64,000 nt of DNA from Cryobacterium sp. Y11 (GCF_002929535.1 NZ_PJJO01000057.1:62001-126000); one strand, 5' to 3'. Numbered from the stretch's first letter, positions 34,163 to 42,853 are shown. The notes: generated by a model not told the origin, from the sequence alone. Numbers and translations are program-made.

Positions 34163-35209
34163 ATGACACAACGGCCCTTGACTCTAACGGCACTCATCGC
34201 CATCGCCGCCGGAGCCGTACTGCTCCTCAGCGGCTGCATTGCCGGCGAGAACCAATCGGCAGTCCCAGATACTGGATCCACGGCAGGCGGAACGCTCACG
34301 CAGGGAGGCACGCTCAACATTGACTTCGCGACCTACAACCCGCTCTCGCTCGTGATCAAAGAGAAGGGCTGGCTCGAAGACGCACTCGCCGAGCAGGAAA
34401 TCACCGTCAACTGGGTGTTTTCGGCTGGTTCAAACAAGGCCAACGAATTACTGCGCGCCGAAGCCATCGACGTCGGCTCCACTGCCGGGTCGGCCGCGCT
34501 GTTAGCTCGCGCCAATGGCTTACCTATCCACGTCATCGATATTTTCTCGCAGCCGGAGTGGGCGGCGCTCGTCGTTCCAGCGGGCTCGCCGATCACATCC
34601 GTCTCCGACCTCAAGGGCAAGCAGGTCGCGGCCACCAAGGGCACCGACCCGTACTTTTTCCTGCTCCAGGCACTCGCGGCCGGCGGCCTCAGCGCGGACG
34701 ACGTGACCGTGCAAAACCTGCAGCACGCCGATGGCTGGGCTGCCCTGCAGAACAGCTCCGTCGACGCATGGAGCGGGCTAGACCCGATCATGGCGGGCGC
34801 CGAAGAGGCCGATGCGCAGCTAATCTATCGCAACGTCGACTTCAATACCTTTGGCTTTCTCAATGCGACAGAAAAATTCATCGCCGAGAAGCCGGATGTC
34901 GCCCAGAGCGTGGTGAACGTCTACGAGCAGGCCCGCGCCTGGGCACTGGCAAACCCGGATGAGACCGCACAGATCCTAGCCGACGCCGCCGGCATCGACC
35001 TGGCCGTCGCCACCAAGGTTATCGCCGAGCGTAGCAATCTCGGCGTCGACAACGTGCCCGGTGAGGCGCAGCTTTCCATCCTGGCAAAGATCGGCCCGAT
35101 CTTCGTCGCCATAGGCGACGTCGCCGAGCAGAGCCAGATTGACGATGCGCTCAACACCCTGATCAACGACACCTTCGCCACGAAGGCTGACCCGTCAGCA
35201 GTTGGCTAG
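34163..35209 (+). CDS. ABC transporter substrate-binding lipoprotein (sulfonate/nitrate type)
   Basis: 348 residues. The signal peptide has a lipobox LLLSGC, so the protein is a membrane-anchored binding protein. The body resembles SsuA/NrtA/TauA: LNIDFATYNPLSLVIKEKGW, TVNWVFSAGSNKANELLRA, IDVGSTAGSAALLARANGLP and ATKGTDPYFFLLQALAAGG. It lies 56 bases after the ATPase gene and 91 bases before the permease gene. The substrate cannot be fixed from the sequence; aliphatic sulfonates are most likely. Confidence 0.9.
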   Translation: MTQRPLTLTALIAIAAGAVLLLSGCIAGENQSAVPDTGSTAGGTLTQGGTLNIDFATYNPLSLVIKEKGWLEDALAEQEITVNWVFSAGSNKANELLRAEAIDVGSTAGSAALLARANGLPIHVIDIFSQPEWAALVVPAGSPITSVSDLKGKQVAATKGTDPYFFLLQALAAGGLSADDVTVQNLQHADGWAALQNSSVDAWSGLDPIMAGAEEADAQLIYRNVDFNTFGFLNATEKFIAEKPDVAQSVVNVYEQARAWALANPDETAQILADAAGIDLAVATKVIAERSNLGVDNVPGEAQLSILAKIGPIFVAIGDVAEQSQIDDALNTLINDTFATKADPSAVG

Positions 35210-35300
35210 CCGTACTCTCCTTGCTTGAGCTTCGCTCGCCGTTCGCGCCCTCGGTTCGAATGAAGGGCGAAACCGGATACACGAATGAAAGACTAAACGA

Positions 35301-36236
35301 ATGCCGCCACGCGACAAGCTCACCAACAGCGGACAAGAGCGCCGCGGGCTGCTCGGCGCGTCGCCTGGTCAGTCGGTCGGCCCCGGAGCCGGGGTGCGCT
35401 CCCGAGTCGACGTGCCGGCGGCGACCGAACGTGCAGAGCACCTGGAGGACGGGGCGAAGCGCCCCGTCGGACGTCGACTCTCCGCACGCGCGTGGTACGT
35501 CATCGGCAGCGGCGCTATCTTGCCGATCATCCTTGTGGCGGCCTGGCAACTCACGACTTCTCTCGGCATCTTCAGCGTCTCGCAAGTGCCCTCGCCCGAG
35601 ATGGTCTGGTTGGCCGGCATCGACCTGGCCAAGCGCGGCCTGCTCGGCCAGTACGTGGCGATTTCCACTCAGCGGGTGCTCATCGGTTTCGTGGTCGGCG
35701 CGGGCCTCGGACTGGGTTTCGGCGCCCTCGTCGGTCTCTCTCGTGCCTCCGACATCTTTTTCGCGCCAACCCTCGGCGCCATTAGAGCCGTTCCATCGCT
35801 CGCCTGGGTTCCGTTGCTCATCCTGTGGCTCAAGATCGGCGAGGAATCCAAAATCACCCTCATCGTGATCGGCGCGTTCTTCCCCGTCTACACGACCGTC
35901 GCGACCGCACTTCGACACGTCGACCGCCAGCTCGTCGAAGCCGGGCGCGCCTTCGGGCTGAAGGGAGTCAAACTCTTCGCCCTCGTGCAACTGCCCGCTG
36001 TCATTCCCTCCGTCGTGTCCGGCCTCAGACTCGCCCTCGCCCAGGCCTGGCTTTTCCTGGTTGCCGCCGAACTGATCGCGTCGTCGATGGGCATCGGCTT
36101 CCTGCTCATCGACTCACAAAGCAATGGCCGAGTCGACCGCATTTTTCTGGCGATCATTCTGTTGGCCATTCTCGGAAAACTGACGGATGCCATCGTCGGG
36201 GTATTCGAAAGATGGGCGAACAGAAAGTGGGCCTAG
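35301..36236 (+). CDS. ABC transporter permease (sulfonate/nitrate type)
   Basis: 311 residues, SsuC-like. After a 65-residue hydrophilic N-terminus come about six membrane helices. The coupling-loop EAA motif is LVEAGRAFGLKGVKLFALVQLPAVIPSVV. AVPSLAWVPLLILWLKIGEESK is characteristic of this subfamily. It is the last gene of the ATPase-binding protein-permease operon. The stop is TAG at 36234-36236. Confidence 0.92.
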   Translation: MPPRDKLTNSGQERRGLLGASPGQSVGPGAGVRSRVDVPAATERAEHLEDGAKRPVGRRLSARAWYVIGSGAILPIILVAAWQLTTSLGIFSVSQVPSPEMVWLAGIDLAKRGLLGQYVAISTQRVLIGFVVGAGLGLGFGALVGLSRASDIFFAPTLGAIRAVPSLAWVPLLILWLKIGEESKITLIVIGAFFPVYTTVATALRHVDRQLVEAGRAFGLKGVKLFALVQLPAVIPSVVSGLRLALAQAWLFLVAAELIASSMGIGFLLIDSQSNGRVDRIFLAIILLAILGKLTDAIVGVFERWANRKWA

Positions 36237-36352
36237 TACTACAGCTGCGTTTACGGGGCGTGTCCGCGGGTTCGATAGTGATGTCGTTTCGCGGTTTGTT
36301 GATGTCAGCGTCGCCAGCGTGAACGGGTGAAGACGTGTTCAGGGTTCGGCGG

Positions 36353-36430
36353 CTAGCTGAAGATCAGACGGACGAGGAGGTGTCTGATCTCGGGCAGGCT
36401 CAGGGCGATGAGGTCGCTGTCTTCTAAATG
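36353..36430 (-). pseudogene. Transposase C-terminal remnant (1)
   Basis: Minus-strand reading gives HLEDSDLIALSLPEIRHLLV and RLIFS then a stop at 36353. This looks like the C-terminal tail of a transposase such as those of IS701/IS1380-type elements. The rest of the gene is missing. The neighbouring 36237-36352 shows no gene. Confidence 0.4.
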
Positions 36431-36539
36431 TTGGTCCCTTTTTTTTGACCGGGTCGCGGTCAGGAACCCGCGCCCGAGGGTTGCCGGAACATTACTCCGC
36501 GAGCTTGTCAAGTAGTTTGTGTAAGTGATGTGGAATTGG

Positions 36540-36635
36540 TTATAGGTGGGGGTTGATTCGGTCTGGGTAGACCAGGGCGAGTTGGTTGAGGGCGAGCTTC
36601 CAGTTGGTGACGGTTAGGCCTTCGACGAGGCGTCC
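36540..36635 (-). pseudogene. Transposase C-terminal remnant (2)
   Basis: Minus-strand reading gives RLVEGLTVTNWKLALNQLAL then VYPDRINPHL and a stop at 36540-36542. The WKxALNQLAxxYPDR pattern resembles the C-terminus of IS256-like transposases. Only the last 30 or so codons remain. Together with the first remnant it marks 36.2-36.8 kb as a scar of repeated insertions. Confidence 0.45.
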
Positions 36636-36740
36636 CCTGCCAAGAGCACGGTGCTGTGTCAGATTCTGGCGATCAGCCTGCTCCCGGTTAGACTCACGGG
36701 AGCAAAACGGACAAGTAGAAGCGTCATTGGGTAAAATAAC

Positions 36741-36757
36741 CTTTATTACTAATAAAG
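36741..36757. promoter_or_regulatory. 17-bp palindrome upstream of fic, candidate operator
   Basis: CTTTATTA-C-TAATAAAG is a perfect palindrome in an A/T-rich pocket (36720-36775) that stands out from the surrounding high-GC DNA. It is 40 bases before the fic ATG. The Fic protein ends in a winged helix, so autoregulation is plausible. Confidence 0.55.
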
Positions 36758-36796
36758 TAAATATACCTACTCAGTCCTTGACGTTAGAAGCGACTC

Positions 36797-38080
36797 ATGC
36801 CCCACTACGTTGACCTGCTCTGGAACCCGGAAGACGCTACGCACCTCGGCCGTCAGGACAGGGCGCCGGGGCACTATCAAGCGTACGTTCCCGACGCGCT
36901 TGGCACCCCGGTGCCGCAACTCGGCCGGGAAGCGCAGCAGGCTGCGGAAGACGCTCTGGCGGTGCTCGCGCGTGCAGACGAGCGCATCGGCGCCCGCGGG
37001 GGCTACCTCAATCACCTGTTGATTCGTTCCGAGAGCATCTCGTCGTCATGGATCGAAGGCAACAGCGTCACCCCCAAGAAGCTCGCTATCGCCGAGCTCC
37101 TTCAGCAGGGAACGCGCGTTGCGGTGGACGTCGTTGCGAACGTGCGCGCTACTGAGGCGGCGATCGCGCAGCTTGCTGATCGCGATCGCGCTGTCACCAC
37201 GGCCGACATCGAGCGCCTGCAGCACATCATCGAGCCCGCGCTCAAGCTCGGGCTGAGAACTGAGCAGAATTGGGTGGGCGGGCCCGGCTGGAGCCCGCTC
37301 CGGGCAGACTTCGTGCCTCCGCCGGAGACTGAGGTGCTGCGCCTGGTCGATGATCTGTGCCTATTCGTGAGTGCAACAGCGGGCAATCCAATCGTGCGGG
37401 CTGCGATCGCTCATGCCCAGTTCGAAACTATCCACCCGTTCATCGACGGTAACGGTCGCACCGGACGTGCACTCATCCACACGATCCTCCGCCGAACGGA
37501 TGCGCTGCGGCACGTGCTGATCCCGATTAGTACGGTGTTTGCGGGTAACAAGGATGCGTACCTCGAGGGACTGACGGCCTTCCGGGTACAGCCCTCTCGC
37601 CTGGACGAGTGGATCATTGGCTTCGCCCACGCGGCTGAGCTGGCTGCCGCAAACGCAGTGCGTTTGTCTGTCGACATCGAGGCACTTGACCTGACTGTCC
37701 GCGAGGAACTCAGCCACTACCGCAGACAGCACGAGATCTCGCCGGCCACTCCGCGCAAGGATGCTGTGATCTTGCGCATTCTGGACACGCTGGCCAGCGA
37801 GCCCGTGCTGACCATCGAAACTGTTGCTGCCCGGCACGGAGTGTCCACGGCAGCGGCACATCGCGCGCTGGTACAGCTCGCCGACGCGGGCATCCTGGGG
37901 CGCAACAAGGACCAGAAGGGTCGACTGATCTGCTGGAGCGCCGACCGCCACCTCGCCCTCGTTAGCTTGACCGAACGCAGCAACCGCGTCGGAGCAGGTG
38001 ATACCGGACCCGGCAAGCCGCGGCTAGGACCGCCGGCGCCAGCCGTCGACCAGATGGGCGTGCTGCGCCCAAAAGATTGA
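36797..38080 (+). CDS. Fic family protein (class II) with C-terminal winged helix
   Basis: 427 residues. Fic proteins transfer AMP (or other groups) to target proteins. The core motif H213-PFIDGNGRTGR matches HPFx[D/E]GNGRxGR. Upstream lies SSSWIEGN (S83 to G88), the (S/T)xxxE(G/N) inhibitory helix of class II Fic proteins, so it should be auto-inhibited. Residues about 315-395 form a winged helix (LTIETVAARHGVSTAAAHRALVQLADAGIL), suggesting DNA binding. The low-GC promoter and neighbouring transposase scars point to horizontal acquisition. Targets are unknown. Confidence 0.92.
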   Translation: MPHYVDLLWNPEDATHLGRQDRAPGHYQAYVPDALGTPVPQLGREAQQAAEDALAVLARADERIGARGGYLNHLLIRSESISSSWIEGNSVTPKKLAIAELLQQGTRVAVDVVANVRATEAAIAQLADRDRAVTTADIERLQHIIEPALKLGLRTEQNWVGGPGWSPLRADFVPPPETEVLRLVDDLCLFVSATAGNPIVRAAIAHAQFETIHPFIDGNGRTGRALIHTILRRTDALRHVLIPISTVFAGNKDAYLEGLTAFRVQPSRLDEWIIGFAHAAELAAANAVRLSVDIEALDLTVREELSHYRRQHEISPATPRKDAVILRILDTLASEPVLTIETVAARHGVSTAAAHRALVQLADAGILGRNKDQKGRLICWSADRHLALVSLTERSNRVGAGDTGPGKPRLGPPAPAVDQMGVLRPKD

Positions 38081-38287
38081 GCCCACACGATCAATACTCG
38101 TCGGAATGGTAGACGTACAACAATCCATTCCAATGGTCTCGCGTCGCTCGCCTGCCATCCGGCCTGCGCTGAGGTGGCGGACATACAACCCGAGGTCAGC
38201 ATCCGTCCCGTAGAGGGTTCCCCTTACGGGCACATTGCAACCTTCGAGTCAATGTGTGCGGGCGTGCAGTTGCGGTGAGTTCTTATC

Positions 38288-38320
38288 GGACTTCGGCGCT
38301 CTTTGGCGGCGTTCTGTGAT
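38288..38320 (+). repeat. Left terminal inverted repeat of the transposon
   Basis: 33 bases identical to the complement of 42709-42741; similarity continues weakly inward (GGCTTCGTGG versus CGCTCTGTGT). From 38321 to 38476 no gene is seen. The 190 bases between the fic stop and this repeat are also empty of recognisable genes. Confidence 0.9.
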
Positions 38321-38476
38321 GGCTTCGTGGCGGTGCCGGCGCTTCAGAAGGTGACCCCCTACGGGACGCGCTGAGTACCGTGAACGCTTGGAATGGTGCC
38401 CGCCGTTCTCGGCAGCAAAGTGCGGAATCACCCCGGGCTTTGTCGGTCAATTCCAATGAGCCACAGAGTGCGCTGA

Positions 38477-38608
38477 CTACCGGGGTGGAAGATTCTTGTT
38501 CTCCTGGCCGAAGATGAGGGCGGTGATGTCGATTGGCTCGGTGGGTGGAAGGTCAATGTCAGACGGGCTGATGCGTGGTGGCTCTGTAAGCAAATTGGAT
38601 GGATTCAT
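38477..38608 (-). CDS. Possible 43-residue small protein in the cargo operon
   Basis: The ATG at 38606-38608 opens a frame reading MNPSNLLTEPPRISPSDIDL then PPTEPIDITALIFGQENKN and a stop at 38477-38479. A GGA lies just upstream. It starts about 70 bases after the membrane-protein stop, on the same strand, within the transposon. The Pro/Ile-rich composition looks protein-like but I know no family. It could also be a chance frame. Confidence 0.35.
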   Translation of the reverse strand: MNPSNLLTEPPRISPSDIDLPPTEPIDITALIFGQENKNLPPR

Positions 38609-38679
38609 TTCATTCCGATCTTTAGGGTGCGAGCGCTTCTCTGCGGTTTAGGCGCTGAGAAGTTTCGGTTGAACTTCGG

Positions 38680-39132
38680 TTACTTGCGCCGTAGCCGGCG
38701 AATGCTGACGACCAGTGCGGACACGCTGACCACGATGACGGCTGCACACGTGGTGAGTAGCCAGGTTGGTAGTGGGGCAGAGAGAGCGAAGACGAAGGGC
38801 GTGGCGCTGAGGAGTAGCCAGACGACTGCGACTCCGGCGATGGCGAGCAAGAGGATCCGACCGGCAGGATCAGCAACCGTCGTAGCTGCAACACGGGGCT
38901 GTCCTGCCGGTGCTGAGTCCAGTTCCTGGCTAATAATTTCGGCGGGGGTGCCAAGCTGGTCAAGGACAACAGCGATTGCTTCGGTTGTCGCGCTCGTTTC
39001 AAGGGCGTCGGTTAGGTGCGATTCGATTTCTTCCCGGAGCTCGAGGCGGCGGGCGGCCCCGATAACTTTGGCTTCCTCATCAAAGCGGGCCATGTAGTGG
39101 ACAATTGCCGGGTGCTGGATGATGTTCGTCAA
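38680..39132 (-). CDS. HAAS/DUF1700-like membrane protein, partner of PadR
   Basis: 150 residues from a TTG start at 39130-39132 whose TTGA overlaps the PadR stop codon; the longer ATG frame from 39207 overlaps padR and is unlikely. The N-terminal helical part (VHYMARFDEEAKVIGAARRL, ELREEIESHLTDALE) matches the HAAS-type domain found in proteins encoded next to PadR regulators. Two membrane helices follow (ILLLAIAGVAVVWLLL and WLLTTCAAVIVVSVSALVV). Such pairs often control envelope or ABC-efflux genes, none of which is present here. It is cargo of the transposon. Confidence 0.7.
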   Translation of the reverse strand: MTNIIQHPAIVHYMARFDEEAKVIGAARRLELREEIESHLTDALETSATTEAIAVVLDQLGTPAEIISQELDSAPAGQPRVAATTVADPAGRILLLAIAGVAVVWLLLSATPFVFALSAPLPTWLLTTCAAVIVVSVSALVVSIRRLRRK

Positions 39133-39491
39133 TTTGTTTCGCTTTCCGTGGTCGCGGGAGTCAGATGAGTAAGTAGGGTGCTCACGGAGTGGGAGAAGTG
39201 CTCCCAATCGCCGCGAAAAGTTTCTGCCTCGGCGCGTCCGGCGTCTGTGATGCGGTAGTAGCGACGGGGGCGTTCGCCCTTGTCAACTTCCCAGTGGCTG
39301 GTCACGAGACCTCCGTCGTGCAAACGGTTGAGGAGTGGGTACACGGTTCCTTGACTAGTCAGTAACCCGCCGACCGCGTCCAATTCGCGCACGAGTTGCA
39401 AGCCGAACCGTGGCCCGGTGCTGAGCAGGACGAGGATGCAGGGCCCGATCACTCCTCGCCGCAATTGAGTACTTGTTGTGTTTTGTACCAT
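39129..39491 (-). CDS. PadR family transcriptional regulator
   Basis: 120 residues. The winged helix is typical of PadR: RRGVIGPCILVLLSTGPRFG, LQLVRELDAVGGLLTSQGTV and YPLLNRLHDGGLVTSHWEVD, with the wing GERPRRYYRITDAGRAEAE and a C-terminal dimerisation helix. It represses until an inducer binds; the inducer is unknown. It is coupled to the membrane-protein gene by a TTGA overlap and is carried inside the transposon, divergent from the resolvase. Confidence 0.88.
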   Translation of the reverse strand: MVQNTTSTQLRRGVIGPCILVLLSTGPRFGLQLVRELDAVGGLLTSQGTVYPLLNRLHDGGLVTSHWEVDKGERPRRYYRITDAGRAEAETFRGDWEHFSHSVSTLLTHLTPATTESETN

Positions 39492-39637
39492 GCGGCAAAA
39501 GTTATCATGCGGTGCAAGGTATCGTCAAGGTTTTTGCTCAGTACTCTCTCGCGGCTTGCTGCGCGAGTCCATCGCCCGGATCGCAGAGGTGCGCGTGACC
39601 ATCGTGTGGAATCGATTCGACCGGGCGAAGAATGGCC

Positions 39638-39677
<40 letters not shown>

Positions 39678-39731
39678 CGTTCCCGGCCCGAGATTGAGAC
39701 CGATAAGCGGGCCTCAACCGCTCGAGGTGGA

Positions 39732-39890
39732 TGTCTCAGAAAGCTACAGATTCACGAGACACGAAACCTGCCCAAATTGAGTCGTGGACGAAGTGCAGGA
39801 AAACGCGGAAGTGTAGGCGCCGATTTTGTCTCAGAAAGTCGTCTCGCCATTCATCGTGTCTCACTGGCCCAGAAGGGACTTTGTGAGGCA
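39732..39890. promoter_or_regulatory. Candidate res site of the transposon resolvase
   Basis: TGTCTCAGAAAG occurs at 39732-39743 and again at 39827-39838. Subsite I (39732-39761) is TGTCTC-18-GAGACA. A further subsite at 39857-39890 has TGTCTCAC and GTGAGGCA as ends. Spacing and position directly before the resolvase gene fit a multi-subsite res with crossover and accessory sites, which would also allow autoregulation of the resolvase. Confidence 0.6.
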
Positions 39891-39900
39891 GAATGAATTT

Positions 39901-40497
39901 ATGAGGATGCTGGGTTACACGCGAGTGAGTACGGCGAGTCAGGATGCGCAGTTGCAGCTCGATGCACTTGTTGCAGCCGGGGTACAAAAGAGAGACGTCT
40001 TCGCGGATATCACCTCGGGGAGCAAGACGGCCATTGAGCGTCCAGGGATGAAGAAGCTCCTCGGTTACGCCGAGCCCGGCGACGTTATTGTTGTGTGGCG
40101 GGTGGACCGGCTCGGCCGGTCCCTCATCGATGTCCTCAACACGGTGAACCTGCTCCGGGAGCGCGGCGTGCTCGTCCGCTCGATCTCGGATGGGATCGAC
40201 CCCGCCACGACGAACGGTCGGCTGATGCTGAACATGCTCGCGACACTGGCGGAGTATGAGCGCGAACTCATCGTCGAACGCGTCAATGCCGGCATCGCCG
40301 CGGCACGCACTGCCGGCACCCGCTTCGGCCGGCCAGCCGTGGACCCGACAGTGATCGCCGACAAGCTCGGGATCGTCAACGCCGCCCGGAAGCGCGGACG
40401 TACCGCCGCCGATGCCGCCCACCTCGTCGGATGGAGCCGCGCAACGCTTTACCGCCACCAGCACGCCCTCGCCGCCCGCGAGAGCGCAGCGATGTAG
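39901..40497 (+). CDS. Serine resolvase (recombinase) of the transposon
   Basis: 198 residues starting MRMLGYTRVSTASQDAQLQL. Small serine recombinase: catalytic Ser in YTRVS, the arginine motif VVWRVDRLGRSLIDVLN, and YERELIVERVNAGIAAAR linking to a C-terminal helix-turn-helix (GRTAADAAHLVGWSRATLYRH). It would resolve cointegrates made by the transposase at the upstream res site. Length and layout match resolvases/invertases of Tn552-type elements. The transposase gene starts 7 bases later. Confidence 0.93.
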   Translation: MRMLGYTRVSTASQDAQLQLDALVAAGVQKRDVFADITSGSKTAIERPGMKKLLGYAEPGDVIVVWRVDRLGRSLIDVLNTVNLLRERGVLVRSISDGIDPATTNGRLMLNMLATLAEYERELIVERVNAGIAAARTAGTRFGRPAVDPTVIADKLGIVNAARKRGRTAADAAHLVGWSRATLYRHQHALAARESAAM

Positions 40498-40504
40498 CGG
40501 CGTC

Positions 40505-41887
40505 ATGGACGGCGATGAGCGGTGGCGGGTTCTTCGACTTCACGTCGAGGACCAGGTGCCGCTTGCGGCTCTCGCTCGGGACACGGGGATCAGCGCGCGG
40601 ACGTTACAACGCTGGCACCAGCTCTACCAGGGTGGCGGCATCGTGGCGCTTGACCCTCGCCCGCGCGCCGACACTGGAACGCGACGCACCGCGGCCACGG
40701 TCGTGGCGTTCGTTGAACGGCTCGCACTGACGAAGCCACGCCCGAGCCTGGCGACGCTGCACCGTCTCGCTGTGGTCGAATCGCGGCACCAGGGCGCGCT
40801 CGCGCCGAGCTATTCGACGGTGCGGGAGATTGTCCTGGCATTGGATCCGGCCCTCGTCACTCTCGCGTTGGAGGGGCCCGTGTCGTATCGGGATCGTTAC
40901 GAGCTCGTATTTCGGCGCCGCGCTGATCGCCCTAACCAGACCTGGCAGGCGGATCACACCGAACTCGACATCCTCATCGTCGGCGCCAACGGGAAGCCCG
41001 ACCGGCCGTGGCTGACCACGGTGGAGGACGATCATTCCCGCGCGATATGTGGGTACACCGTCTTCACCGGCGCACCCTCCGCACTCAACACCGCGCTCGC
41101 GCTGCGGCAAGCGATCTGGCGTAAAACCGATCCGACGTGGGCGATGTGCGGCATCCCCGACATCCTGCACGTCGACCACGGATCCGACTTCACCAGCCAC
41201 CACCTCGAACGAACCGCCATCGAACTGCACATCCGCCTCATCCACTCCATCGTCGGTCGACCCCAGGGCCGGGGCAAGATCGAGCGGTTCTTCGGCACCA
41301 TCAACACCGAGCTACTCACTGCCCTCCCCGGACACCTCGGTCCCGGCAGCCGGAAGCCGGAACCCGCACTGAACCTCCCCGATCTCGATCGAGCGATCGG
41401 AGAGTTCATCGCTACCTACAACGCCCGAATTCACAGCGAGCTCGGCGCCTCCCCGCATGACGCCTGGGTTGCTGAAGGGTGGCTGCCTCGGATGCCTGAC
41501 AGTCTCGAGGAACTCGACGGACTTCTGCTGACCGTCCCCAAGAGCCGAACAGTGCAGCGGGACGGCATCCACTTTCAAGGCCAGCGCTACCTCGCCCCGA
41601 CGCTCGCCCCCTTCGTGGGGCACACCATCACCATCCGCTACGACCCGCGCGATGTTTCCGAAATCCGGGTCTACGACCACGACACTTTTGTCTGCGTCGC
41701 CGTCGATGAAGCCCACCCCAATCTCCGGCTCAGCCTGCGCGACATCGAAACAGCCCGCCGAGCGCGCCGCCGCGAGCTTCGCCACAGCATCAACGACCGC
41801 ATCCCGTCGGTCGCCGCTCGCGAGGAAACCCAGGCCGTAGAGCCGGCACCGCACCGGCGACGGCTGCGTACGTATGAAGAGGACTAG
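40505..41887 (+). CDS. DDE transposase (Mu/TniA/Tn552 p480-like)
   Basis: 460 residues from the ATG at 40505. N-terminal helix-turn-helix (LAALARDTGISARTLQRWHQ), then a retroviral-integrase-fold core with WQADHTELDILIVG, HVDHGSDFTSHHLE and GRGKIERFFGTINTE supplying the D, D and E residues. A Mu-type C-terminal beta-barrel follows (VQRDGIHFQGQRYLAPTLAP). Its size equals Tn552 p480. It acts with the AAA ATPase encoded 2 bases downstream to insert the element. Confidence 0.93.
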   Translation: MDGDERWRVLRLHVEDQVPLAALARDTGISARTLQRWHQLYQGGGIVALDPRPRADTGTRRTAATVVAFVERLALTKPRPSLATLHRLAVVESRHQGALAPSYSTVREIVLALDPALVTLALEGPVSYRDRYELVFRRRADRPNQTWQADHTELDILIVGANGKPDRPWLTTVEDDHSRAICGYTVFTGAPSALNTALALRQAIWRKTDPTWAMCGIPDILHVDHGSDFTSHHLERTAIELHIRLIHSIVGRPQGRGKIERFFGTINTELLTALPGHLGPGSRKPEPALNLPDLDRAIGEFIATYNARIHSELGASPHDAWVAEGWLPRMPDSLEELDGLLLTVPKSRTVQRDGIHFQGQRYLAPTLAPFVGHTITIRYDPRDVSEIRVYDHDTFVCVAVDEAHPNLRLSLRDIETARRARRRELRHSINDRIPSVAAREETQAVEPAPHRRRLRTYEED

Positions 41888-41889
41888 CA

Positions 41890-42696
41890 ATGAATCAGGA
41901 CTTCATCGTCACCAAGGAGCACCGCCGTTTCACGGAGTTCGCCAACGCCGTCCGGAAAGAGAAGACCATCGGGATCTGCCACGGTGACGCCGGCGTTGGC
42001 AAAACCAACTCCGCCCGCCGATACGCCAACTGGGACGCCCTCGAGCCCTACCTCACCGAATGGGGACCACGCGGCGATCACGACGCGAAGCACTACGCTC
42101 TCGCCAACCGATCCCGCACAGTCTTCTACACACCCGAGGTCCTCTGTAGGCCCAAGACGCTTATGGACGAGGTCGACCACTGGCAGGCCAGGGTCGGTAT
42201 ATGCGCCGACGAACACCTCCGCACGCTCGACCCCGTGCCACTCAAACCGGGCAGAGCTGCACACCTGGTGGAACTGCTCATCATCGACGAAGCCGAACGA
42301 CTCACCCCTGTCGCGCTTGAACTCCTCCGCGACCGGCACGACCGAACCCACCTCGCGATGATCCTTATCGGCATGCCCGGAATCGACCAGCGCTTCCGCC
42401 ACTATCCCCAGCTATACAGTCGACTCGGCTTCTCCCACCACTACCGTGCCCTCGGCCGCGACGAACTCCTCTTCGTGCTCGACCGCCACTGGAAACACCT
42501 CGGCCGCACCCTCGACCCCGACGACTTCACCGATGCGCAAGCCATCGCCGCGATCGAACGCATCACGCGCGGCAACTTCCGCCTCCTCGAACGCCTCTTC
42601 CCCCAAATCAACCGAGTACTCAAGATCAACCAACTTGAGACCATCACCGACGACGTCATCGAAGCCGCCGCCAGCATCCTCGTCATCGGGAATTAG
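41890..42696 (+). CDS. AAA+ ATPase of transposition (TniB/Tn552 p271-like)
   Basis: 268 residues. Walker A is ICHGDAGVGKTNSARRYANW, Walker B is LLIIDEAERLTPVALELL, and the sensor region is LAMILIGMPGIDQRFR. Such ATPases form filaments on DNA that pick target sites and stimulate the transposase (compare MuB, TnsC). It starts 2 bases after the transposase stop. The right terminal repeat begins 12 bases after its stop. Confidence 0.9.
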   Translation: MNQDFIVTKEHRRFTEFANAVRKEKTIGICHGDAGVGKTNSARRYANWDALEPYLTEWGPRGDHDAKHYALANRSRTVFYTPEVLCRPKTLMDEVDHWQARVGICADEHLRTLDPVPLKPGRAAHLVELLIIDEAERLTPVALELLRDRHDRTHLAMILIGMPGIDQRFRHYPQLYSRLGFSHHYRALGRDELLFVLDRHWKHLGRTLDPDDFTDAQAIAAIERITRGNFRLLERLFPQINRVLKINQLETITDDVIEAAASILVIGN

Positions 42697-42708
42697 CGAC
42701 ACAGAGCG

Positions 42709-42741
42709 ATCACAGAACGCCGCCAAAGAGCGCCGAAGTCC
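42709..42741 (-). repeat. Right terminal inverted repeat of the transposon
   Basis: Exact complement of 38288-38320 over 33 bases. It is followed by ACA and then the flanking direct repeat GGTGAGTTCTT (42745-42755). Confidence 0.9.
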
Positions 42742-42794
42742 ACAGGTGAGTTCTTGGCCGAGACGGCCATGAGAGGTGGCATCGGGCTAACATG

Positions 42795-42817
42795 TACGTG
42801 ACGTACTCGACGTACGT
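42795..42817. promoter_or_regulatory. Paired palindromes, candidate toxin-antitoxin operator
   Basis: TACGT-G-ACGTA at 42795-42805 and ACGTACGT at 42810-42817 lie 37-59 bases before the Phd-type antitoxin ATG. Phd/YefM antitoxins bind paired palindromes in their own promoter. Confidence 0.5.
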
Positions 42818-42853
42818 TCGCACGCGCGGGGTCACCTACGCCGGAAGGTTGAA

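Noticed and set aside
38249-38431. 60-codon minus-strand frame at the left transposon end
   Set aside because: It spans the terminal inverted repeat and the outside flank, with no ribosome site or family.
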